Shown here one piece after another: positions 1 to 7,737 of a stretch of DNA of 64,000 nucleotides; within the stretch, counting starts at the first letter, position 1; the number at the start of each line of letters is the position of its first letter. Source of the DNA: Dyadobacter luteus (lineage in GTDB: Bacteria > Bacteroidota > Bacteroidia > Cytophagales > Spirosomataceae); the NCBI RefSeq assembly GCF_003383615.1, contig NZ_QNUL01000023.1, positions 40,613-104,612 of the forward strand, read 5' to 3'. The translations under genes and the position numbers were made by a program. The notes beneath the pieces were generated by a model. The model did not search any database, was not told the origin of the DNA, and saw only the letters and a program-made list of their open reading frames with translations.

Positions 1-132
1 AACAGTTATGTAAAAATCAGTCCTGCTACGGTGTATCAGTCATTGAACTGGCTTACAGAAAATGGCTTTGTGGAGTGTCGAACTTCGGACCAGACAGGCA
101 CCCGTGAAAGCAGATACAGGGTTAGGATATAA
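1..132 (+). CDS. C-terminal fragment of a winged-helix transcriptional regulator (5' end outside window)
   Basis: Frame 1 is open from the first base to a TAA at 130-132 and gives 43 residues with no start inside the window. The stretch SPATVYQSLNWLTENGFVE looks like the recognition helix and start of the wing in Fur-, MarR- or PadR-like winged-helix proteins, where a TVY.(S/T)L..L...G.V pattern is common. The Fur family is the closest resemblance, but the metal-binding domain is not visible. The reading frame and helix are seen directly; the family is inferred from a short fragment. Confidence 0.55.
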   Translation, partial: NSYVKISPATVYQSLNWLTENGFVECRTSDQTGTRESRYRVRI

Positions 133-261
133 AAGGATTTCTTAAAAAATGTGAAACACATTGCATTTATAAAAACTAATACTTTTCTTTGTCTATCGAA
201 TTTATAGACTTTGTGTTTTCAGTCATATGGAAACAATCACTAATCAGCATTCTCAGGTAAA

Positions 262-642
262 ATGATACATGAAAAGATATTCAAACTGGCAGTAGGTAGG
301 GAGGCGAAAATTGTCATCAAGAGCCAAACCTTGAAAAATTCATCGGAAGTGAACTTTGATCTTGAATTTTTGATCAGAGACAACGAGGAAAATTTTCGCC
401 CACCCATCGGGATGAATCATCCCCAATTCTGGAAGTTAAAAAAATACACAGCTGAGAAATCAAGGTTCCTGCAGCTGGAATACAGCGGTTTGTCAAGAAA
501 GCAACTGAAAGAGAGCATCGCAGAATTTAAGGCGTTGTTTGGCCCTGATTACACTTTTCGGGATAAGACCGAAATAGGTGCCAGAGTGAAGAGCCTTAAA
601 GGGATCAGAGTGAGTGCTTTGAGCAGAAGGATGCTTGCTTAG
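262..642 (+). CDS. hypothetical protein, 126 aa
   Basis: A basic, mixed alpha/beta-looking cytoplasmic protein with no signal peptide or membrane segment. I do not recognise a domain. The N-terminal half is rich in short hydrophobic/charged alternations, and the C-terminal half carries a Lys/Arg-rich helix region ending in SRRMLA. The ATG at 262 is the only good start. The gene ends just before a strong bidirectional hairpin at 661-699, which fits a single-gene transcript. The A+T-rich stretch 133-261 separates it from the upstream regulator fragment. It is probably a real gene because the frame is long, well terminated and not antisense to another gene. Confidence 0.6.
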   Translation: MIHEKIFKLAVGREAKIVIKSQTLKNSSEVNFDLEFLIRDNEENFRPPIGMNHPQFWKLKKYTAEKSRFLQLEYSGLSRKQLKESIAEFKALFGPDYTFRDKTEIGARVKSLKGIRVSALSRRMLA

Positions 643-660
643 TTACCCTGCTAAGTATAA

Positions 661-699
661 AAAACGGTCTGATCTACAATTTGCAAATCAGACCGTTTT
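661..699. terminator. bidirectional intrinsic terminator
   Basis: Arms AAAACGGTCTGAT (661-673) and ATCAGACCGTTTT (687-699) form a perfect hairpin with A/T tracts on both sides. It lies between the convergent 262-642 gene and guaB, so it can stop transcription from either side. Confidence 0.85.
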
Positions 700-713
700 A
701 CTATGTTAAAAAT

Positions 714-2201
714 CTATTCTTTCACGATCACGTCATGTGCTCCACCTTCCACTATACTTACAGAAGATACCAATGTGATACGTGCATTGTCTTTCAGTTC
801 TTTTATGGATAGTGTTCCGCAGCTGCACATCGTTGATTTGATCTTACCCAATGTAATAGCCAGGTTGTCTTTCAACGTACCTGCATATGGAACATAACTG
901 TCAACGCCTTCTTCAAATTTGAGTCCGTCGGTATCACCCATGTCATAACGTTCCCAGTTACGTGCGCGGTTAGATCCTTCACCCCAATACTCTTTTACAT
1001 AGTTTCCGTTAACAAGGAGCTTTCTTGTAGGGCTTTCGTCAAAACGTGCGAAATAGCGACCCATCATCAGGAAATCTGCACCCATTGCAAGGGCAAGTAC
1101 CATATGGTAATCCTGTGCAATACCACCATCCGAACAAATAGGGACATAAATACCGGTTTCTTCGAAATATTTATCTCTTGCTTCAGCCACTTCGATCAGT
1201 GCAGTTGCTTGTCCGCGGCCTATACCTTTTGTTTCACGCGTGATACAGATAGAACCGCCACCAACACCCACTTTTATAAAATCTGCTCCGGATTCAACCA
1301 GGTACAAGAAGCCTTCTTTATCTACAACATTACCCGCACCCACTTTCACTTTATCACCAAACTCTTGCTTAATGTACTGTAGTGTGTCGCGCTGCCATTC
1401 CGAAAAGCCATCCGATGAATCAATACAAAGAATATCAGCACCAGCTTCAACCAATGCAGGAACACGCTCCTTGTAATCGCGGGTATTGATACCGGCTCCT
1501 ACAACCAGTTTTTTCTGCTTGTCCGTAAGTTCGTAAGGGTTGTCCTTATGGTTGTCATAATCTTTTCTGAATACAAAAAATCTGAATCGTGCTTCCTCGT
1601 CTATCACTGGAAGGCTGTTCAGCTTATGCTCCCAGATCAAATCGTTCGCTTCTTTCAAAGTGCAACCCAATTGCGCTGTAACCAGTTTCGAGAACGGAGT
1701 CATAAACTCCTTCACTTTCTTATCATGTGAATCAGTTCCGACTCTGTAATCACGGCTGGTAACAATTCCCAATAGTTTGCCTTCGGCTGTTCCGTCGTCT
1801 GTAATGGCAATGGTTGAGTGACCTGTTTTGGCCTTAAGAGCAATTACATCTCTCAATGTATGCTCCTGAGTGAGGTTAGCTGTACTGATTACAAAACCTG
1901 ACTTATGGTTTTTTACCTTACGAATCATTTCAGCCTGGTCCTGGATAGTCTGAGATCCGAACACAAAAGAAACCCCACCATTCTTTGCCAGTGCTATTGC
2001 CATGCCATCATTCGAAACTGATTGCATAATTGCAGAAACAAAGGGAACATTCAGTTCAATGTCAGGAGTTTGTCCCTTAGCGTATTTGGTTAGCGGAGTT
2101 TTTAGAGAAACCTTTGGAGGAACACAGTCTTTTGTAGTAAGTCCCGGAATAAGCAGGAATTCACTGAAAGTCCTTGACGTTTCGTTTAAGTACTTAGCCA
2201 T
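714..2201 (-). CDS. guaB: IMP dehydrogenase
   Basis: Oxidises inosine monophosphate to xanthosine monophosphate with NAD+, the committed step of GMP synthesis in the cytoplasm. The 495-residue length is normal. The TIM-barrel catalytic domain is split by a CBS pair at about residues 98-215 (GFVISTANLTQEHTL, SRDYRVG, LNSLPVIDEE). The catalytic loop reads GVGGGSICITRE with the nucleophile at Cys319, followed by the phosphate-binding SDGGI and GADFLMMGRYFA motifs and the flap region near EYWGEGSNRARNW. GMP reductase is excluded by the CBS pair and length. It faces a convergent gene across a shared terminator and has a plausible promoter at 2263-2296. Confidence 0.95.
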   Translation of the reverse strand: MAKYLNETSRTFSEFLLIPGLTTKDCVPPKVSLKTPLTKYAKGQTPDIELNVPFVSAIMQSVSNDGMAIALAKNGGVSFVFGSQTIQDQAEMIRKVKNHKSGFVISTANLTQEHTLRDVIALKAKTGHSTIAITDDGTAEGKLLGIVTSRDYRVGTDSHDKKVKEFMTPFSKLVTAQLGCTLKEANDLIWEHKLNSLPVIDEEARFRFFVFRKDYDNHKDNPYELTDKQKKLVVGAGINTRDYKERVPALVEAGADILCIDSSDGFSEWQRDTLQYIKQEFGDKVKVGAGNVVDKEGFLYLVESGADFIKVGVGGGSICITRETKGIGRGQATALIEVAEARDKYFEETGIYVPICSDGGIAQDYHMVLALAMGADFLMMGRYFARFDESPTRKLLVNGNYVKEYWGEGSNRARNWERYDMGDTDGLKFEEGVDSYVPYAGTLKDNLAITLGKIKSTMCSCGTLSIKELKDNARITLVSSVSIVEGGAHDVIVKE

Positions 2202-2591
2202 TGTATTTTTTTAAGTTTGAGGCTTTAATAGCTGCTTGGGGCAACTGGTTCTGTATGTAACTAAAATTTGTCGCCGGGAATTCGTTTTTTGCAAAAAATA
2301 TTTTTTTGCCAGGATGGTATCTGCCGAATGATTATCTGCAAAACGATATGCTTGATGGCTTCATTCATGCAAATTTCAAAAGAAAATGCGGATTTTCAGC
2401 GTTAGCTCACGCAGATTTTACAAATTTATTAATCTTCTTTCCATCCGATCCTGAAAAGACTGTTGAGAAATCCTGGCTTCGCATCGCTTTTTTAAGGTAG
2501 CGTTAATTTTGCGGGTGACTATATATGTCGCAAAATATATATTGTACTTTTGGTGCAATCAGAAGTAACAGTAGAACCAACCCGGAGTTCC
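2202..2591. other. intergenic region between divergent guaB and START gene
   Basis: 390 bases. It holds the candidate guaB promoter and, for the plus-strand gene, a TACTTTTG box at 2545-2552 that would start transcription about 35 nt before the ATG at 2592. A short open frame at 2306-2500 has no recognisable content and I do not regard it as a gene. Confidence 0.5.
2263..2296 (-). promoter_or_regulatory. candidate promoter of guaB
   Basis: On the minus strand, TTTTGC (2296-2291) is followed after 20 bases by CAAATTTT (2270-2263). This matches the Bacteroidota -33 (TTTGC/TTG) and -7 (TAnnTTTG) arrangement with two deviations. It would give a leader of roughly 55 nt before guaB. Confidence 0.4.
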
Positions 2592-3236
2592 ATGCACAGA
2601 ATATATTATATGTTGTTTTTCCTCTTGCAGTGCGGGAATATGGTATCAGCCCAGTCCGACTGGAGATTAATTGCAGAGGATGAGGGAATCAGTGTATTTT
2701 CAAAATCGGTGTCTACGAGTAAGGTGAAGGCTGTGAAGGTGGAGTGTACATTGGAAGCATCGGCATCACAGCTCGTAACCCTGTTAATGGATTTGCCAGT
2801 GGCTATACAGTGGGTTTCGCATACAAAATCCTGCACATTGGTGAAGAGAATATCACCTTCGGAACTCTATTATTACTCGGAAGTGGCATTGCCCTGGCCG
2901 TTAGAGAACCGCGATTTTGTTGCGCATGTGCGTGTTACACAGGACGCGATTACCAAAGTGGTAACAATGAATGCGCCGGCAGTTCCGGGCTGGGTAAATG
3001 AAAACAAGGGTGTTGTCAGAATACGGAAGTCACTAGGCTACTGGACAATTACTCCACTTGCCGGAAATAAGGTGCAGGTGCAATACACTTTACAGGTAGA
3101 TCCGGGAGGGATTATTCCTGCCTGGATGGTGAATATGCTGGCGGCGCAGGGACCGATGGAGAGCTTTAAAAATATGAGGCAGCAAATCAGGCTGCCCCGT
3201 TATCACAATGTTTCTCTTCCGTTCATTACAAACTAA
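2592..3236 (+). CDS. exported START-domain lipid-binding-like protein
   Basis: START/SRPBCC domains form a helix-grip fold with a hydrophobic pocket for lipids or sterols. A signal peptide runs from MHRIYYMLFFLLQ to VSAQ, so the mature protein is periplasmic or secreted. Fold markers include DWRLIAEDEGISVFSK, SASQLVTLLMDLPVAIQWV, SELYYYSEVALPWPLENRDFV and the closing LAAQGPMESFKNMR helix. I prefer the ATG at 2592 over a TTG at 2550 because the signal peptide begins there and a TACTTTTG promoter box overlaps the TTG. The stop overlaps the convergent DUF1501 gene by 4 bp. The ligand is unknown. Confidence 0.8.
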   Translation: MHRIYYMLFFLLQCGNMVSAQSDWRLIAEDEGISVFSKSVSTSKVKAVKVECTLEASASQLVTLLMDLPVAIQWVSHTKSCTLVKRISPSELYYYSEVALPWPLENRDFVAHVRVTQDAITKVVTMNAPAVPGWVNENKGVVRIRKSLGYWTITPLAGNKVQVQYTLQVDPGGIIPAWMVNMLAAQGPMESFKNMRQQIRLPRYHNVSLPFITN

Positions 3237-4507
3237 GTTTTTATTAAGCCAATATTTTCCTGTTTCCATTCAGGAAATAGTGTCGCACTGTTTTTCAGGT
3301 GTAAGTGCTGCGTGGCAACTTCGCTGAATACGCTTCTGAAGTCAGTAGTTACAGCAAGGTCACGTTTGTCTTCCAGGTTATCTTCAGACAATTCATCCAC
3401 ACGCCCGTATACCTTTCCGCCCTGAACATTATTTCCCAAAATGAAATTACAGGACGCCCTTCCATGATCCGTTCCTCTGGTTCCGTTCTGGCGAACGGTT
3501 CTTCCAAACTCGGTCATCGTCATAAGCATTACGTCATCCTGATACGCGCTTAAGTCGTTCCAGAACGCGCTGATGCTATTACTCAAATCTGCAACATTAC
3601 GTGCAAAAACACCATTGTCTGTTCCCTGATTGAAGTGGGTATCCCAACCGTTCGATTCAGCAAAAGCAACTTCAAGCCCGACGTTCATTTTAATAAGCTG
3701 GGCAATCTGTTTCAATGCATTTGCTAATGCTGAGCCAGGGTAAGTAACTCCTTCGGCAGGTTTGTAATTTTTTAAATCCGCTGTCTTCAGAATTTTCATA
3801 GCTTCAAAACTTTCCCTTCCGGCTTCCTGCAGCAGTCCCGAAGCAGTTTTGTCGTAAAGCTCTTCGAAGCTTTTGGCAGCCATATTGGTTCCTGCCTGGT
3901 TGCCGCGCATTTGAATAGAAAAGTCCTGAAGATTGCTGATGGCGACAGAGGGATTATCGCCGTAAAAGGAGCGTGGCATCGCAGAGGTAAGTGCTACTCC
4001 CGCAAATGGCGACAGATGATCTTCCTGCAAAAGTCCCAGTGCTCTGTTGAGCCATCCACTTGGCGTTCCTTTCTGGAACGGAGTGCCAGACTCCATGTAA
4101 TCCTGCGCGTCGAAGTGTGAGCGGGTAGTATTCGGGGATCCTATACCGTGTACGATGCCAAGGCGTCCTTCACGAAAAAGAGGTTCAAAAGCCTGCATAG
4201 AAGGGTGTAAGCCAAATTTTCCGTCCAGATCAATCAATGATTTTCCGTTAGCAGATTGTGCAGCAGACATCATCAGATTTGGTCTTGCAGCTTTCAGGAA
4301 CGGATCATTAAAAGGAGTGACGGCCATCAAACCATCCATCGCACCGCGTTGAAAAATACAAATGAGCGTCTTCCTTTTATTGAATGGCATTTTGTTTTGT
4401 TCCGCTGCCACAGCTCTTGCAACAAATGGCGGTATACTACCTGCCAGCCCAATGCCAAACAGGGCCAGTCCGCCTGATTTTAAAAATACTCTTCTTGAAG
4501 TTTTCAT
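3233..4507 (-). CDS. DUF1501 family exported protein
   Basis: 424 residues with a twin-arginine-type leader (SRRVFLKSGGLALFGIGLAG). The family has an alkaline-phosphatase/sulfatase-like fold; here FQRGAMDGLMAV near the start and MTEFGRTVRQNGTRGTDHGRA near residues 330-350 are its conserved blocks. No enzymatic activity is firmly established for the family. The gene follows the DUF1800 gene by 13 bp, the usual arrangement of this pair, so they are almost certainly co-transcribed and work together in the periplasm or at the surface. Its 3' end overlaps the convergent START gene. Confidence 0.85.
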   Translation of the reverse strand: MKTSRRVFLKSGGLALFGIGLAGSIPPFVARAVAAEQNKMPFNKRKTLICIFQRGAMDGLMAVTPFNDPFLKAARPNLMMSAAQSANGKSLIDLDGKFGLHPSMQAFEPLFREGRLGIVHGIGSPNTTRSHFDAQDYMESGTPFQKGTPSGWLNRALGLLQEDHLSPFAGVALTSAMPRSFYGDNPSVAISNLQDFSIQMRGNQAGTNMAAKSFEELYDKTASGLLQEAGRESFEAMKILKTADLKNYKPAEGVTYPGSALANALKQIAQLIKMNVGLEVAFAESNGWDTHFNQGTDNGVFARNVADLSNSISAFWNDLSAYQDDVMLMTMTEFGRTVRQNGTRGTDHGRASCNFILGNNVQGGKVYGRVDELSEDNLEDKRDLAVTTDFRSVFSEVATQHLHLKNSATLFPEWKQENIGLIKT

Positions 4508-4520
4508 AGCATGTTATGTT

Positions 4521-6392
4521 TTAACGTCGCTGATATTCGGGAGAACCGATGATCACACCTACAACCTGGGCCAGCATGGTGACATTTTCTTTCCTGGCTG
4601 GTTTGGCAGTAGTTGTTGTCTTGTTTGCAGCCTGCATATCGTTGTCGTTTCCTGCTGTGGCCTGGCTGGCTTTGTTCACTTTTTCACTCAGTTCAGGATC
4701 ATTTAGCATAGGCTTAAGCCGTTCCACTGTTTTGGCAAGATCACGTTCGGGGATGATCAGCTTGCTGTAAGTGACCAAAGCGGCTTGTGAACTTTCAGGT
4801 TCATGGTACTGGTTCAGAGCGGGTAGATCAGCCCGGATACCTGAAATTTTACCAGAGGCCAGTGCCAACCCAAAATTCATCCTATTCAGCAGCGCTCCCG
4901 TGTTAATCCAATATTGCCCCTTGTCGGGAAAGCCTGTAGGTGCCTGGTAGGAATATATTCTTTCACCCATTCGTGAGATCCAGTTAAATAAAGGGTAGGG
5001 GTCTTCCACTTTCGCATTCAAACTGCGGATGGCCCCGATGGCTAGTTCAAACGGAGATTTAGTCTTTTCACGTAAGGCGCCGGGTTCCCAGAATTCCCTG
5101 GCCGAAACCATGGTAATCAGAACAGCTTTGATATCTCCTTTTTGCGAAAGGAAAGTTTTACTCATTTTTTCAACCAGGCTTTGCACGGGCTGATCGCTGA
5201 CAAAACGGGTGGCTATTTTTTTGCAGATAAATTTTGCAGTCGATGGATGGATGGCCAGATCGTTCAATAACTCAACCCCTTCTGCGTATCCTTTGTCAGG
5301 TCCGTATTGTTTACCCAATACCGTCTTAGTACCGGCATCATGCCTGTTGGCAGCGAACAGAAAATCCCCGTCTCTTACAAAGCCCTCTTTTTCAAAACGT
5401 GCGCTGCGTTCCAGTGCCTTTGTTTTTCTGTTGACCTGAAACGGGTAAATGGTCCAGCCGGTCAGTACCCGTGCTGCTTCGGTCACATCCTGTTGAGAAT
5501 AGCCTCCGTCAACGCCCATGGTATGGAGTTCCATTACCTCCCTTGCATAGTTTTCGTTGATACCTTTCTCTTTTCGTATTTTTTTGAGTCTTGCGATCAG
5601 GGTGTCGGCGACAGCGCCGGTCGGTGCAGCAGGTTGTGGCTGCTTTTTATCTTTCTTTTTATTAAACGGATTATTATCCGATGCGCTGCTGAAATTGTCA
5701 AGATAATACAACATCGCAGGTGATTTTGCAGTAGCTATCAACAGATCACTGAAATTGCCCAATGCCTGAGGCCGGATTACGTCTCTTTCGTATGCAGGAA
5801 TAAAATGAGAGCAATCATCCTTGGTTAGCGACACATTGAAATGATTAAACCAAAAACTGGTCATCACTTCCTGTAACTGATTTTCACTGTAAACCGACCG
5901 AAGTATTTTTTGATTGATAAACTGCTGGTTAAGATCCTTCTGAGGCCTGAAACCATTGGAAGCCATATAGTTGTCGATCGCAGCCCGGTACTGCGGACTT
6001 TTCGACCCGACGGAGTCTTTACTGATAATACTATCGTTGATCGCCATGCGCACGACCTGAAAGTTTTTGGGAAAGTTCAGCAGTACTTCTTCATTACTCA
6101 GGTTGATAGCATCGTATGCGCCTAATCTGCTTTTCAAAGAATCGTCTTTGTAGGTGGCATTCAGCTGACTTTCAAACCATGCCACGAGCCCTTGCTTTAC
6201 CACTGCATCAATTTGTGAGGGCGTGGCCCCAAAGGTGAACCTGCTCAAAAGGTGAGCAGCTGCCTGGCGGTCATTGAGTCCTGCAGCTTTGTATGGAAAT
6301 TTGATTTTCGGTGGCTCAGCAGGATGAAATGAATAGAACCAAAAACCGAAAAACAGTAATAGGGGAAACGAAATACGTTGTATCCTTTTCAT
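4521..6392 (-). CDS. DUF1800 family exported protein
   Basis: 623 residues, N-terminal hydrophobic segment (ISFPLLLFFGFWFYSF) acting as signal peptide or anchor. Family blocks seen: AAHLLSRFTFGATP near residue 45, FWFNHFNVS near 185, NENYAREVMELHTMGVDGGY near 280, AARVLTGWTIYPF, FAANRHDAGTKTVLG and the C-terminal PTGFPDKGQYWINTGALLNR. It is the first gene of the two-gene DUF1800/DUF1501 operon. The family is widespread in Bacteroidota and Planctomycetes, but its biochemical role is not known to me. An Asn/Lys/Gln-rich linker (KKKDKKQPQP) lies near residue 250. Confidence 0.85.
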   Translation of the reverse strand: MKRIQRISFPLLLFFGFWFYSFHPAEPPKIKFPYKAAGLNDRQAAAHLLSRFTFGATPSQIDAVVKQGLVAWFESQLNATYKDDSLKSRLGAYDAINLSNEEVLLNFPKNFQVVRMAINDSIISKDSVGSKSPQYRAAIDNYMASNGFRPQKDLNQQFINQKILRSVYSENQLQEVMTSFWFNHFNVSLTKDDCSHFIPAYERDVIRPQALGNFSDLLIATAKSPAMLYYLDNFSSASDNNPFNKKKDKKQPQPAAPTGAVADTLIARLKKIRKEKGINENYAREVMELHTMGVDGGYSQQDVTEAARVLTGWTIYPFQVNRKTKALERSARFEKEGFVRDGDFLFAANRHDAGTKTVLGKQYGPDKGYAEGVELLNDLAIHPSTAKFICKKIATRFVSDQPVQSLVEKMSKTFLSQKGDIKAVLITMVSAREFWEPGALREKTKSPFELAIGAIRSLNAKVEDPYPLFNWISRMGERIYSYQAPTGFPDKGQYWINTGALLNRMNFGLALASGKISGIRADLPALNQYHEPESSQAALVTYSKLIIPERDLAKTVERLKPMLNDPELSEKVNKASQATAGNDNDMQAANKTTTTAKPARKENVTMLAQVVGVIIGSPEYQRR

Positions 6393-6546
6393 AACGAGGT
6401 TATTGGTTGAGGAATTCAGATCCCTTTGACAATATAAAAACCTTAGGTTTAATACCAGTTCAGATATTGATCAGAATTTTATAAAAACCTTGCCCGACAT
6501 GGTTACTAACGCAGTATAGCCTATTCCCGATACCTGCAAATACGAA

Positions 6547-6578
6547 AAAACCGGTGCATGTTCGCATGCACCGGTTTT
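6547..6578 (-). terminator. terminator of the phytase gene region
   Basis: Perfect 14-bp stem (AAAACCGGTGCATG / CATGCACCGGTTTT) around a TTCG tetraloop, 19 bp beyond the phytase stop. T-rich on both sides, so it may work in both directions. Confidence 0.85.
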
Positions 6579-6597
6579 CTATTATGCTGGAGCGCTG

Positions 6598-7662
6598 TTA
6601 CTTTTCAGCGCCTATGATATCTTCCCATCGATAGTAATGAAATACTTTTCCTTCCGACATCGCCACAAAAAGGCCTTTTTTAAACTGGTCATTCAGCGCA
6701 ACGTTTGTTACATCCGAACCATCACTTTTAAAAGCAGTTACCTTTACAGACTTGATCATTTTATGTTCGTGCGGATTGCTCGCACTACCTTCACGAGGGA
6801 AAATCTGGAACTTGCCTGCTCCCTGATCCGAAACCAGAATGTAGCCTGTTTTTTCACCTGTTTTGTAAATGGATATTCCCTCGTTGTCTTCGGTGACACC
6901 CACATTTGCAATGAGAGCAAGCTCATTGTTACCTTTTTCAGGCTCAGCATAATACTTTCTTACGCCAACCTGTTCATCGGAATAATAGACGTATCCGCTT
7001 TCATTGTCAACTGCGATAGATTCTATTTCCTTTTTGCCGCTATATTTGCCGAACTTGCGGACAACTTCCGCAGCTACGTTCCCGTTTCCTCCGTCCGAAA
7101 GTTTGTATTGCCACAAATAACCTTCCGCCGGTCCGGATTTACGTCCTACAATTGCAAAGATCGCTTTGTCGGATGGTCGGGTGTACAATGATATTCCCAT
7201 CGGAGCCTGAACGGTTTCACCTTTGAACACTTCAATGCCGCCATTGTCAATCGCCTTCATATCAGGCAAACTGAAGATACGTATTTTGTTGGCTTCGCGT
7301 TCTGTTACGACTGCTATATCGGTCGCCTTTCCATTGATCATCAATCCATAAGCAATATCAACATTGTTGGGACGTTTCAGATTTCTAACTACCTTATCAG
7401 CAATAATTTTCCCTTGTAAATCGAAAACATACAATGCTCCGTCAATGTCTTTGTCAGTTCCTATGATCAGACTTTTGGAAAGATCTTCCGGATTCAGCCA
7501 GATAGCAGGATCATCAGTATCATGCCTGACAGCCTCAGTAATAATCACAGGTTTGATAGCTGTGGAATCGCTGTTGCCGTTAAGACCGCTTGTTTTTTTT
7601 CCGCAAGAAGTGAGGGCAAGCAGGAAAGCCAGCGAACATGCGGTAATGGTATATTTGATCAT
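6598..7662 (-). CDS. 3-phytase, beta-propeller type, lipoprotein
   Basis: Beta-propeller phytases release phosphate from calcium-phytate. Diagnostic blocks: DTDDPAIWLNPEDLSKSLI followed by IGTDKD..GALYVFDLQGK at about residues 48-85, RPNNVDIAYG, ESIAVDNESGYVYYSDE and DNEGISIY..GYILVSDQG, all spaced as in six-bladed phytases. The leader ends LLALTSCGKK, so Cys20 is lipidated and the enzyme is anchored to the envelope. The 354-residue length is normal. It is downstream of and co-directional with a TonB-dependent receptor (75-bp gap holding a hairpin), suggesting joint use of phytate or an organophosphate ligand. Confidence 0.88.
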   Translation of the reverse strand: MIKYTITACSLAFLLALTSCGKKTSGLNGNSDSTAIKPVIITEAVRHDTDDPAIWLNPEDLSKSLIIGTDKDIDGALYVFDLQGKIIADKVVRNLKRPNNVDIAYGLMINGKATDIAVVTEREANKIRIFSLPDMKAIDNGGIEVFKGETVQAPMGISLYTRPSDKAIFAIVGRKSGPAEGYLWQYKLSDGGNGNVAAEVVRKFGKYSGKKEIESIAVDNESGYVYYSDEQVGVRKYYAEPEKGNNELALIANVGVTEDNEGISIYKTGEKTGYILVSDQGAGKFQIFPREGSASNPHEHKMIKSVKVTAFKSDGSDVTNVALNDQFKKGLFVAMSEGKVFHYYRWEDIIGAEK

Positions 7663-7679
7663 AAGTTAGTGTTATTTAG

Positions 7680-7714
7680 AAAAACCTGAGTCTGAATAAA
7701 TCAGACCCAGGTTT
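7680..7714 (-). terminator. hairpin terminator/attenuator between receptor and phytase genes
   Basis: Arms AAAACCTGAGTCTGA (7680-7694) and TCAGACCCAGGTTTT (7700-7714) pair with one mismatch. In the minus direction the stem is followed by TTTTTCTAAATAA. No promoter fits between it and the phytase ATG, so it probably attenuates rather than fully separates the two genes. Confidence 0.7.
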
Positions 7715-7737
7715 TAAACTTCATTTGTCAGTTTTAA

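Noticed and set aside
2306..2500. Short plus-strand ORF in the guaB/START intergenic region
   Set aside because: No recognisable motif or start context; it overlaps the likely promoter region of both flanking genes.
2550..2591. TTG start giving a 14-residue extension of the START protein
   Set aside because: The signal peptide starts at the ATG at 2592 and the TTG lies in a promoter-like TACTTTTG box.
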